Assembly (NCBI RefSeq): GCF_030684895.1 | Contig: NZ_JAUXXP010000046.1 | Span: forward strand, 1 to 64,000 | Origin: Pseudomonas sp. | GTDB taxonomy: Bacteria; Pseudomonadota; Gammaproteobacteria; Pseudomonadales; Pseudomonadaceae | DNA length: 64,000 bases | Direction: 5' to 3' | Shown here: positions 56,758 through 64,000 of the stretch, piece after piece | Position numbering within the stretch: position 1 is the stretch's first letter | Layout of the letters: each line of letters begins with the position of its first letter | Made by a program: the position numbers and the translations under genes | Notes under the pieces: model-generated | Database searches by the model: none | The model's input: only the letters and a program-made list of their open reading frames with translations | What the model was told of the DNA's origin: nothing

Positions 56758-58713
56758 ATGTCCTCTTCTGTCGCTCGCCTGTTCGCCGACCTGTCTGTCG
56801 GTAAAAAGCTTATGTGTGGCTTCGGCCTGGTGCTGTTGCTCACGGTTGCCGTCACTGGCAGTGGCTTTCTGGCGGTGCAAGCCGTGCTGGACGGGCATGC
56901 CAGCACCAGCGGCCTATCGGTAATCGATGCCCAGGTGCTGCAGGCGCGCCGCGCCGAGCGTGATTTTGCTCTGCGGCAGACCAGTGAGGCAGCCGCCCAG
57001 GTGAATGAGCAGTTGGACCGGGTCAGTTCCGCAGTTGCCCTGCAGCTGGCCGCTGCGTCCAGCGCCGATCAGGTGCGTCTGCAAAGCATGCAGCAAGCCA
57101 TCGCTGACTATCGCCGCCAGTTCGACAGCTTTGTCGAGCAGCAGAACAATGCCCGTGCGGCGCGCACGCAGATGCGTGAAGCGGCCGGTGAGGCACGTGA
57201 TCAGTTCGATGTGATCGAGCTGGACATGTACGACGCCGTGCGTGAGTTGCGCTTGGCAGGTGACAAGCTGCGCGGCAGCGACCCGCTGACCCTGGCGGAA
57301 ACCGCCTCGGGCCTGAGCAAGCGCATGCTCGACCTGCGTGGCCATGAAAGCCAGTACATCATCGATGGCTCGGCCGAAGCGCTGGAAGAGTGGGCCTATG
57401 TCAACGACGACCTGCAAACCGTGGCGCGCAGCCTGATGGTCTGGCTGGATGAGGATCAGAAAGGCGCCATCGAAACCGCCTTGAAGGCACTGACCCTGTA
57501 TCAGCAGGCCTTCACCAACTACCAACAGGTGCGCGGACAGAGCCAGCAAAGCGAAGCCGCCATGGTTGAGCGTGCCCAGGCGGTGCTGGCCCTGGTGGAT
57601 GAAGCCAAGGTTGAGGAAGAACGAGCCATGGCCACTGATAGTCGCCAGGCCATGCTGATGCTCGGTGCCATGGGTATTGCCGCGGTGATTATCGGCATGC
57701 TCGCGGCGCTGATTATTTCCCGCCTGATTGTTGCGCCCTTGCAGCAGACCGTGGTGTTTGCCCAACGCATCGCCGCGGGTGATCTGACCCACGACCTGCC
57801 GCAGGACCGCCGTGACGAGCCTGGCCAGTTGATGGCTGCCATGCAGGTGATGAGCGTGAGCCTGCGCACCCTGGTCGGGCGCATTGGTGGTGGCGTCAGT
57901 CAGATTGCTGCCGCCGCCGAACAGCTGTCGGCGATCACCGCGCAAACCAGCGCCGGCGTGCAGAACCAGAAAATGGAAACCGAACAGACCGCCACCGCCA
58001 TGCATGAAATGGCTGCAACCGTGCAGGAAGTGGCGCAGAACGCTGAGCAGGCTTCCCTGGCCGCCCGCGCTGCCGACCAGGAAGCGCAGCAGGGCAATCT
58101 GGTGGTGCAGCAAGCGGTCAGCCAGATCGGCCATTTGGCCACTGAAGTGGAGGAATCCGCCGAAGCCATCACCGCGTTGAATCAGGAAAGCGCGCGGATT
58201 GGCGGCGTGCTGGAGGTAATCCGCAATGTCGCCGAGCAGACCAATCTGCTCGCGTTGAACGCGGCCATCGAAGCTGCACGGGCTGGCGAACAGGGTCGCG
58301 GCTTTGCCGTGGTGGCCGATGAAGTGCGCGCCTTGGCCAAGCGCGCGCAGGATTCCACCGAAGAAATCGAAGGGCTGATCGCCAGTTTGCAACGCCTGGC
58401 CAAGGGCGCGGTGGAGAAGATGGACAGCAGCCGCAGCCTGACTCAGCGCACCGTCACCCTGGCGGGTGAAGCCGGCGCCGCGCTGGGCCGTATTACCCAA
58501 GCGGTAAGCACCATCGAGCAGATGAACCAGCAGATCGCCGCCGCCGCCGAAGAGCAGAGCGCAGTGGCGGAAACCATCAGTGAAAGCGTGACGCGGGTGC
58601 GTGATATTGGCGAACAAAGCGCCAGCGCCAGCCAGCAGACTGCAGCATCCAGCGCCGAACTGGCGCGTCTGGGCGTCGAACTGCAGGGGCTGGTGGCGCA
58701 GTTCCGCAGCTAG
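56758..58713 (+). CDS. Methyl-accepting chemotaxis protein, HBM-like sensor
   Basis: 651 residues: membrane helix near 20-42, a periplasmic all-helical region of about 250 residues, a second helix near 315-340, HAMP (LIVAPLQQTVVFAQRIAAGDL), and a signalling domain with [19 protein letters not shown] and [20 protein letters not shown]. The long helical sensor with ARRAERDFALR and RMLDLRGHESQYIIDG resembles the helical bimodular (HBM) type that senses organic acids in P. putida McpS. The ligand is inferred only. Start MSSSVARL has GGAG upstream, behind a sigma-54 promoter. Confidence 0.9.
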   Translation: MSSSVARLFADLSVGKKLMCGFGLVLLLTVAVTGSGFLAVQAVLDGHASTSGLSVIDAQVLQARRAERDFALRQTSEAAAQVNEQLDRVSSAVALQLAAASSADQVRLQSMQQAIADYRRQFDSFVEQQNNARAARTQMREAAGEARDQFDVIELDMYDAVRELRLAGDKLRGSDPLTLAETASGLSKRMLDLRGHESQYIIDGSAEALEEWAYVNDDLQTVARSLMVWLDEDQKGAIETALKALTLYQQAFTNYQQVRGQSQQSEAAMVERAQAVLALVDEAKVEEERAMATDSRQAMLMLGAMGIAAVIIGMLAALIISRLIVAPLQQTVVFAQRIAAGDLTHDLPQDRRDEPGQLMAAMQVMSVSLRTLVGRIGGGVSQIAAAAEQLSAITAQTSAGVQNQKMETEQTATAMHEMAATVQEVAQNAEQASLAARAADQEAQQGNLVVQQAVSQIGHLATEVEESAEAITALNQESARIGGVLEVIRNVAEQTNLLALNAAIEAARAGEQGRGFAVVADEVRALAKRAQDSTEEIEGLIASLQRLAKGAVEKMDSSRSLTQRTVTLAGEAGAALGRITQAVSTIEQMNQQIAAAAEEQSAVAETISESVTRVRDIGEQSASASQQTAASSAELARLGVELQGLVAQFRS

Positions 58714-58726
58714 TCAGAAGTCGCGC

Positions 58727-60334
58727 TCAGGTCTGAAACTGCATTACCGCGCTCTGCATGCTGCGCGCCACGCGGTCGAGGCTTTGCGCGGCGTCGGCCA
58801 GTTCATGCACGGTGCGGCTGTTTTGCTGCGACATCTGCGCGATATGTTCGACCTGCTGCGCCACCTCGCTACTGGCGCGGCTCTGTTCATCAATGGTCTG
58901 CGATATCTCTTCCACCACCTCGGCCGCGCGTTGTGCACCGCCGCGAATTTCACTGATCGATTCACCAGCCTGACGCGCCAGGCTCACCCCATCGTTCACC
59001 CGGGTAACCCCGGTTTGCATGCTGTTGACCGCCTGCTCGGTGCTGGTGCGGATGCGTTCGATCATTCCGGTGATTTCCTGGGTCGATTGCGCGGTGCGCG
59101 CAGCCAGGTTGCGCACCTCGTCGGCCACCACGGCAAAGCCACGGCCGGCCTCGCCCGCGCGTGCGGCCTCAATGGCGGCGTTTAGCGCCAGCAGGTTGGT
59201 TTGCTCGGCGATGCTCTTGATCACCTGAATGATCGAGTGAATTTCTTCGGATGATTCGCCCAGCGCGGTGATGGTGGCGCTGGATTCGTTGACCGCCTCG
59301 GCAATCCGGCTCATGCCATCGACCACGCCCATGATCACCTGGCCGCCATTGCTGGCCAGGTGTTCGGAGTGTGAGGAAATCTCCTGGGCATTGCGTGCAT
59401 GGCCGGCGATCTGTTCGATGTTTTGCATCATCTGCTCCATGGCCCCGGCCATGCTGCTGGCGCTCTGCGACTCTTCCGTGGTGCTGCGCACGATGCTTTG
59501 CGAGGCGCCGTTAAGGTTGCGCGCGGTTTGCTGCAACTGCTCACCTTCGGCGCGGATGCCGTCGATCATCTGCCGCAGATTGCCCTGCATATCCGCCAGC
59601 GCCTGCTGCAGTTGCCCGGCTTCATCATTGCTGTCGACGCTGATGGTGCTACGCAGGTTGCCCTGGGCAATATTGCGCGCCGCCCCGATGATCTTCTCCA
59701 GTGGACGCAATACCGCTTTCATCAACTGGGTGGTGAGCAGGCAGAGCAGGCAGCAGACCAGCAGAATGCCGCCAATCAGCAACCAGGCGGCTTGTTGCAC
59801 GGCGGCTTCGCCTTCGCTGCGGGTTTGCGCCGAGTGCGCTTCGATCAGGCCGCTGAGGGCTTCGTTCTTTTCTTCCAGATCGCCAAAGCTGGCGTCGAAG
59901 GCGGCCATCTGTTGGCGCGCGGCCTGCGGGTCAGTCAGGGCCAGGTTGACGATGCCTTCAGCTTGCTGAATGTAACTGGCCAGGGCCGGTTGCGACTGGC
60001 TGATGGCCTGGCGAATAGCCGCGCTGAGCGGCAGCTTGGCGTTGTCATTAAGGGTGCGGGTAAACCATTCGCTGTGCTCGCGCAGGTCATCGCGTACCTG
60101 GGTCACCGCCGCGCTGTCGGCGGGGTCAATATAGAAGGCGGCAAGTACATCGGCACGCAGGGCGTCGTGCATCATGTCGCCTTCCAGGTGGTTGCGCAGG
60201 GCGCTGACACTCAGCTGGTTTTCGTTGAGGGCGCTGGCCAGGCGGGTTTGCCCCCAGAAACCGATGCTACCGAGCAGGGTGGCTGCCAGTACGCTGATCG
60301 CGCCGCAGGCGATCATTTTCTGCCGGATATTCAT
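58727..60334 (-). CDS. Methyl-accepting chemotaxis protein, four-helix-bundle sensor
   Basis: 535 residues: helix 1 near 10-30, a periplasmic region of about 160 residues that looks like a four-helix bundle, helix 2 near 188-208, HAMP ([24 protein letters not shown]), and the signalling tip [19 protein letters not shown]. The ligand is unknown. It is convergent with the preceding chemoreceptor, ending 13 bp from its stop, and follows the YdjM-like gene by 89 bp that contain a palindrome. Confidence 0.9.
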   Translation of the reverse strand: MNIRQKMIACGAISVLAATLLGSIGFWGQTRLASALNENQLSVSALRNHLEGDMMHDALRADVLAAFYIDPADSAAVTQVRDDLREHSEWFTRTLNDNAKLPLSAAIRQAISQSQPALASYIQQAEGIVNLALTDPQAARQQMAAFDASFGDLEEKNEALSGLIEAHSAQTRSEGEAAVQQAAWLLIGGILLVCCLLCLLTTQLMKAVLRPLEKIIGAARNIAQGNLRSTISVDSNDEAGQLQQALADMQGNLRQMIDGIRAEGEQLQQTARNLNGASQSIVRSTTEESQSASSMAGAMEQMMQNIEQIAGHARNAQEISSHSEHLASNGGQVIMGVVDGMSRIAEAVNESSATITALGESSEEIHSIIQVIKSIAEQTNLLALNAAIEAARAGEAGRGFAVVADEVRNLAARTAQSTQEITGMIERIRTSTEQAVNSMQTGVTRVNDGVSLARQAGESISEIRGGAQRAAEVVEEISQTIDEQSRASSEVAQQVEHIAQMSQQNSRTVHELADAAQSLDRVARSMQSAVMQFQT

Positions 60335-60390
60335 GGCCAGACTCCAACGGATAAAGGTTGGATTCAGCCTAGCCTATGCGTGGCGTCTCT

Positions 60391-60416
60391 GTAGGGCCGG
60401 CCCCTGCGGGCCGGCA
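60391..60416. repeat. Short GC palindrome between YdjM-like gene and chemoreceptor
   Basis: GCCGGCCC (60396-60403) and GGGCCGGC (60408-60415) with a 4-base loop, preceded by GTAG as in other palindromes of the window. No T tract, so not a clear terminator. Confidence 0.6.
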
Positions 60417-60423
60417 AGCGCTG

Positions 60424-61503
60424 TTATTGCTCGCTGCTGCTGGCCAGCGGCGCTTTACGCAGCTCATCGGCCCAGGCCAGCAGCGGTACTTGTACCTCGG
60501 GCTGCCAGATACGTGCCCACAGCAGCTGCAGGCGCGAGAAATCGCCACGTTCAATCGGCAGGCGCTGGATATGCTCATGCACGCGCCACTGGCCGTTTTC
60601 CAGGGTGGCGAAGTCGAAGCGGAAAGGGTGGAAACCGGTCATGCCCAGACGGATGTCGGTGACCACCAACTGCTCCCCCAGCCGGTCGTAGCGCAGCACA
60701 CCATCGGTAAACCAGGCCAGCCGTGCATGTGCCGGCGAGTCGGCCAGCGCCGCCGCCAGGTGCGTACCACGGGGGATGCGTGCGAGTGTCGGCGGCGTAT
60801 CGTCAAACCAACTGACCAGTGCCTCGTGGTAATCCTCGCCATCGAGCACGATCACCCGCCACAGCAGGCTGTTGAACGGCGTGGGGGTGCTGAAGATTTG
60901 CTGGGCCTCGATGCCCTGGCGCGCCAGTTCGGCTTCCACGCGCTGCTCGGCCATGTATTTACCGCCCAGGGTAAAACCCAGGTACAGCGAGGAAACCAGC
61001 AAGGCCAGGGCCGGCGCCTTGGCCGCCGTTTTCTGCAGACCAGGGTCACGCAGACCATAAAGCAGCCCCAGCGCCACGGCGATGCACAGTGGCACGGTGT
61101 ACAGCGGGTCGATGATGAAGATGCTCGACCAGGCGGTGGGGATCGGCGTTAACGGCCACAGCAGCTGGGTGCCGTAGCTGGTGAAACTGTCGAGCAACGG
61201 ATGGGTAATCAGCACCAGCCACAGGGTGATAAATAGCCGCTGCGCTGAATAACCGGGGTTATGCCTGAATCGTCGGGTCAGCCAGGTCAGTACCAGCGCC
61301 AACCCGGTGAGGACAAACAGCGAATGGCTGAAACCACGGTGATAGGTCATATCGGCCACGGCGTCGCCGTAATCGATGATCACATCCAGATCCGGCAGCG
61401 TGCCGAGCATGGCGCCGTACAACAGCGCCTTACGCCCCTGCCAGCGGCCGAGCAGTGCGCCCTGGATACTGGCGCCAAGTACCGCCTGGGTTATCGAGTC
61501 CAT
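60424..61503 (-). CDS. YdjM-like inner-membrane metal-dependent hydrolase family protein
   Basis: 359 residues. The N-terminal part has the family pattern MDSITQAVLGASIQGALLG, GTLPDLDVIIDYGD and YHRGFSHSLFVL with conserved His and Asp, and several membrane helices, followed by a soluble domain. The E. coli relative YdjM is LexA-regulated; I see no LexA box here. Activity is unproven in the family. The start ATG at 61503 fits the conserved N terminus. Confidence 0.85.
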   Translation of the reverse strand: MDSITQAVLGASIQGALLGRWQGRKALLYGAMLGTLPDLDVIIDYGDAVADMTYHRGFSHSLFVLTGLALVLTWLTRRFRHNPGYSAQRLFITLWLVLITHPLLDSFTSYGTQLLWPLTPIPTAWSSIFIIDPLYTVPLCIAVALGLLYGLRDPGLQKTAAKAPALALLVSSLYLGFTLGGKYMAEQRVEAELARQGIEAQQIFSTPTPFNSLLWRVIVLDGEDYHEALVSWFDDTPPTLARIPRGTHLAAALADSPAHARLAWFTDGVLRYDRLGEQLVVTDIRLGMTGFHPFRFDFATLENGQWRVHEHIQRLPIERGDFSRLQLLWARIWQPEVQVPLLAWADELRKAPLASSSEQ

Positions 61504-61626
61504 GACTGATCTCTGAATTAAGCAGGCGGCTAAATTAGCCGAACGCCCAGGTTTTGGCAGCGGCTAATTTTCGAGCAAAGGTTTCAGTGGGCTGCAGCAG
61601 TTTGCGCTGCAACCCGGCCCAGCCTG

Positions 61627-63264
61627 CTAGAGCTTGAAGAAGCTGACCTTATCCGTCAGGCGATTGGCCAGGGTGGCCAGCTCGCGGCTGGAGGAGGCCA
61701 CCTGCGCGGAACCGGCCGAGGTTTCCAGGGTGGCGCTGTGGATACGGTTGATGTTCTGGTTGACCTCTTCAGCCACTGCGCTCTGTTCTTCCGAGGCGCT
61801 GGCGATCTGCGCGTTCATTTCGTTGATGGCGGTGACTTCGCTGCGGATCTTGTTCAGCGCAGTTTCGGCCTGACCGGTCTGCTCGACGGTCTGCTGGGCC
61901 AGTTGACGGCTGTTGCGCATCACCTCGGCGGCTTTGCCGGCACCTTCCTGCAGCTTGCCGATCATGCCGCGAATTTCCCGAGTGGAGTCCTGGGTACGGG
62001 TGGCCAGGGAGCGTACCTCGTCGGCCACCACGGCAAAGCCACGGCCGTGCTCGCCGGCTCGTGCGGCCTCAATGGCGGCGTTAAGGGCGAGCAGGTTGGT
62101 TTGCTCGGCAATGGAGGTAATCACCTCGATAATTTTCTCAATGCTCTCGCTGTCCGTGGACACCTGCTGCACGCTTTCGGCGGCGCTTTCCAGGGTGCGC
62201 GCCAGGTTCTGGATGGCGCTGGCGGTAGCGCTGACGACTTGATTGCCGGTGGCAACTTCATTGTCCGCATTGCGGGTGGCGGAGGCTGCGCTGGCGGCAT
62301 AGTTGGCCACTTCATTGACGGTGGCTGCCATCTGGTTGATGGCGGTGGCCATCTGTTCGGCCTCGCTGGATTGCAGACGGATCTGCTGGTTGTTGCTGTC
62401 GGATGTGGTCAGCAGCTGGTCTGAGGCCAGGGTCAGTTCACTGGCGGCACTGCGCACCTGGGTGATGGTCTCGGCCAGGTGCTTGACCATGTCTTGCAGG
62501 GCGCCCATGACGCTGTCCGGGTAACGGGTTTGGATACGTTGATTAAGTTCGCCGTTGGCCAGGCGCTGGATAATCTCGGCGACTTTGTAAGGCTCGGCGC
62601 CCAGTGTGGATTTCAACTTGTTGATGATGATCAGCGACACGCCAATGCTCAGCAGCACGGCTGCGGCGGTGACCAGCAGAATCAGCAGGCGAAAGCCGCC
62701 GGCGGCCTCACGTACTGCACCAATATCCTTACCGATCTCTTGTTCCTGATGGTCGATATAGGCGTTGATGCGCTTGAGCCATTCGCCATATGCCTGCGAG
62801 GCTTGCTCCATCAGCAGGCTTTTAGCTGCGTTGGTATCGCCTTTACTGCGCAAGCTGATCAGCTGTTCAGTCAAGCTCAGGGTGCTGCGCTCTATAGCCT
62901 GAATATCACCCAATAGGCGCTGTTCGGTGGGGGTGGGCGCTTGCTCGCGCAGCAGGTTATCCATGGAGCGGGCGGACTCCTGATAGAAGTCCTTGAGTCG
63001 CTGAATCTCAGCCAGTTGGCGGTTCAGCGCCACATCGTTATCCACCAACACCGCGTCGCGGATGGCGATGGCGCGGTCATGCACGCTGCCACGGAAGTTG
63101 ATGGCATAACGCTGCTTGAGCGAGGCACCCTCACTGACTGCGGTCAGTGTCTCGTCGATAAAGCCAACGCGCTGCACGCCGATAAGGGTGATCAGGATCA
63201 TCAGCGACAGGATCAGCCCAAATCCAAGACTCAAGCGTTGCGCAATGCTCAGTTGTGATTGCAT
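61627..63264 (-). CDS. Methyl-accepting chemotaxis protein, four-helix-bundle sensor
   Basis: 545 residues: helix 1 near 12-32, a helical periplasmic region of about 165 residues (starting [39 protein letters not shown]), helix 2 near 195-215, HAMP and a signalling domain with [19 protein letters not shown]. The [12 protein letters not shown] pattern is typical of 4HB sensor modules. Ligand unknown. It is 123 bp upstream of the YdjM-like gene on the same strand and may be transcribed first in a chain of three. Confidence 0.9.
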   Translation of the reverse strand: MQSQLSIAQRLSLGFGLILSLMILITLIGVQRVGFIDETLTAVSEGASLKQRYAINFRGSVHDRAIAIRDAVLVDNDVALNRQLAEIQRLKDFYQESARSMDNLLREQAPTPTEQRLLGDIQAIERSTLSLTEQLISLRSKGDTNAAKSLLMEQASQAYGEWLKRINAYIDHQEQEIGKDIGAVREAAGGFRLLILLVTAAAVLLSIGVSLIIINKLKSTLGAEPYKVAEIIQRLANGELNQRIQTRYPDSVMGALQDMVKHLAETITQVRSAASELTLASDQLLTTSDSNNQQIRLQSSEAEQMATAINQMAATVNEVANYAASAASATRNADNEVATGNQVVSATASAIQNLARTLESAAESVQQVSTDSESIEKIIEVITSIAEQTNLLALNAAIEAARAGEHGRGFAVVADEVRSLATRTQDSTREIRGMIGKLQEGAGKAAEVMRNSRQLAQQTVEQTGQAETALNKIRSEVTAINEMNAQIASASEEQSAVAEEVNQNINRIHSATLETSAGSAQVASSSRELATLANRLTDKVSFFKL

Positions 63265-63626
63265 GAAATCGACTCCTCTTGCCCCTTGGGGCGGCGACTG
63301 CTTACTGCGTTAAAGGGGAGGCTCAGCAGGTGGTGAGTGCTCTCTTGTGCAAACCTTATACATAATATTTAGTCTGTACAATTTTCTTTTAGGTTTTAGC
63401 CATAGTGGCTGATGGCCGGTAACGGCGCTGCACAGGCGTCCATGAAATGGCTGTAATGCCCGCAAATAGGCGGTTTGTGCGGTAAATTAGCGACGAATTG
63501 ATCTGCCACGCTGAGCAGCAGATGATCTGCCGGGTTATACGAAAGTTGTACAATCAGGGCGGGGCGCTAAGAGGCTTATGCAGGCTACAGCGCAGCAGGC
63601 TGCTGTAAACGGCCGGTATGTAAAGC
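63265..63626. other. Intergenic region upstream of chemoreceptor
   Basis: The 362 bp between two minus-strand genes hold no credible gene. On the minus strand, TTGTAC and TATAAG (about 63385 and 63358) could form a weak promoter for the chemoreceptor at short spacing of 15-16 bp. No sigma-54 site or clear terminator was seen. Confidence 0.35.
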
Positions 63627-64000
63627 TCAGAACGAGGCGAGGATGCGTCCCAGCACGGCCATCGCCTGTTCGCTCTGCGCATCCCAGGGGTGGCCGTAAT
63701 TCAGCCGGGCGCAGTTGCCGAAGCGCCGGGTGGCCGAGAAGATCGGTCCCGGCGCCAGGCTGATGCCCTGGGCCAGGGCCAGTTGGAACAGGCGCAGCGC
63801 ATCGACCTGTTCGGGAAACTCGAACCACAGGAAGTAGCCGCCGCTGGGTCTAGTGACCTTGGTACTGGCCGGGAAGTGCCGCGCGGCAGAGGCGAGCATT
63901 GACGCCTGCTGCGCTTCCAGGGCGTGGCGCAACGTGCGCAGGTGGCGGTCATAACCGCCGTGTTGCAGGTAATCGGCCAGGGCGGCTTGAGCCGGCACCG
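63627..64000 (-). CDS. MocR-type PLP-dependent aminotransferase-domain protein, C-terminal part
   Basis: Only the last about 124 codons are inside the window; the N-terminal part lies beyond the right edge. The segment has RPSGGYFLWFEFPEQVD, LFQLALAQGISLAPGPIF and the carboxylate-binding arginine region CARLNYGHPW, typical of the fold type I aminotransferase domain of MocR/GntR regulators. The presence of an N-terminal GntR domain cannot be checked here, so a plain aminotransferase is possible. Confidence 0.75.
   Translation of the reverse strand, partial: VPAQAALADYLQHGGYDRHLRTLRHALEAQQASMLASAARHFPASTKVTRPSGGYFLWFEFPEQVDALRLFQLALAQGISLAPGPIFSATRRFGNCARLNYGHPWDAQSEQAMAVLGRILASF

Noticed and set aside
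56914-58617. 567-codon open frame antisense to the HBM-type chemoreceptor
   Set aside because: Composition is that of a shadow frame; the plus-strand receptor has every expected motif.
63535-63828. 97-codon frame antisense or offset to the MocR-type gene
   Set aside because: It overlaps the recognisable aminotransferase segment in another frame and has no support.

Overview
This window is a piece of a Pseudomonas chromosome. The evidence is the GC-rich, strongly biased codon use, the glnS-cysS pair, a family I.1 lipase with its steric foldase, many methyl-accepting chemotaxis proteins, and Pseudomonas-type palindromic intergenic repeats (GTAGGAGCGGGC-type REP, GTAGGGTGG-type palindromes). 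I cannot fix the species; the lipase and gene order suggest the P. alcaligenes/mendocina/stutzeri side of the genus rather than P. putida or P. fluorescens, which is inference. No rRNA, tRNA, CRISPR array or intact insertion sequence was seen.

Layout. 1-1.8 kb: end of glnS, then cysS. 2.2-10.1 kb: a complete kdpFABCDE potassium-uptake operon with KdpE-like boxes upstream. 10.1-14.9 kb: patatin-like phospholipase, a small lipoprotein coupled to a flavin-reductase-like protein, and a type II P-type ATPase. 15.1-19.8 kb: a MoxR/DUF58/TgpA operon followed by a CHAD protein. 19.9-25.3 kb: thioesterase, a chemoreceptor with a perfect ANR/FNR box upstream, tatD, an MltF-like lytic transglycosylase and a DoxX protein. 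25.4-27.4 kb: lipase foldase and lipase, with a sigma-54 type promoter. 27.8-31.1 kb: an unknown 102-aa gene behind a structured leader, polyphosphate:AMP phosphotransferase and a thiolase.

31.4-40.2 kb is the most unusual part. Base composition and codon use shift away from the flanks. The genes are a long-form Sua5, a CbbR-like LysR regulator, a DUF6671 zinc-ribbon protein translationally coupled to a stand-alone cysD, the DabA/DabB inorganic-carbon accumulation pair, and an NhaR-like LysR regulator divergent from dabBA. I read it as an acquired island that joins bicarbonate uptake with sulfate activation and a bicarbonate-using tRNA-modification enzyme. The combination is real in the sequence; the shared purpose is inference.

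40.8-50.0 kb returns to core genes: a small DUF6316-like protein, DMT transporter, flavodoxin-fold oxidoreductase, fumC, DUF2804, DUF2059, BolA, trhO, DsbA-like protein and an ABC exporter. 50.5-56.2 kb is a tyrosine/homogentisate catabolic cluster (hpd, short-type homogentisate dioxygenase, fumarylacetoacetase-family hydrolase, maiA, sodium-dependent transporter) with a PhhR/TyrR-like box upstream and palindromic repeats inserted between genes. 56.7-63.3 kb holds three chemoreceptors and a YdjM-like membrane protein. The right edge cuts a MocR-type aminotransferase-domain gene.
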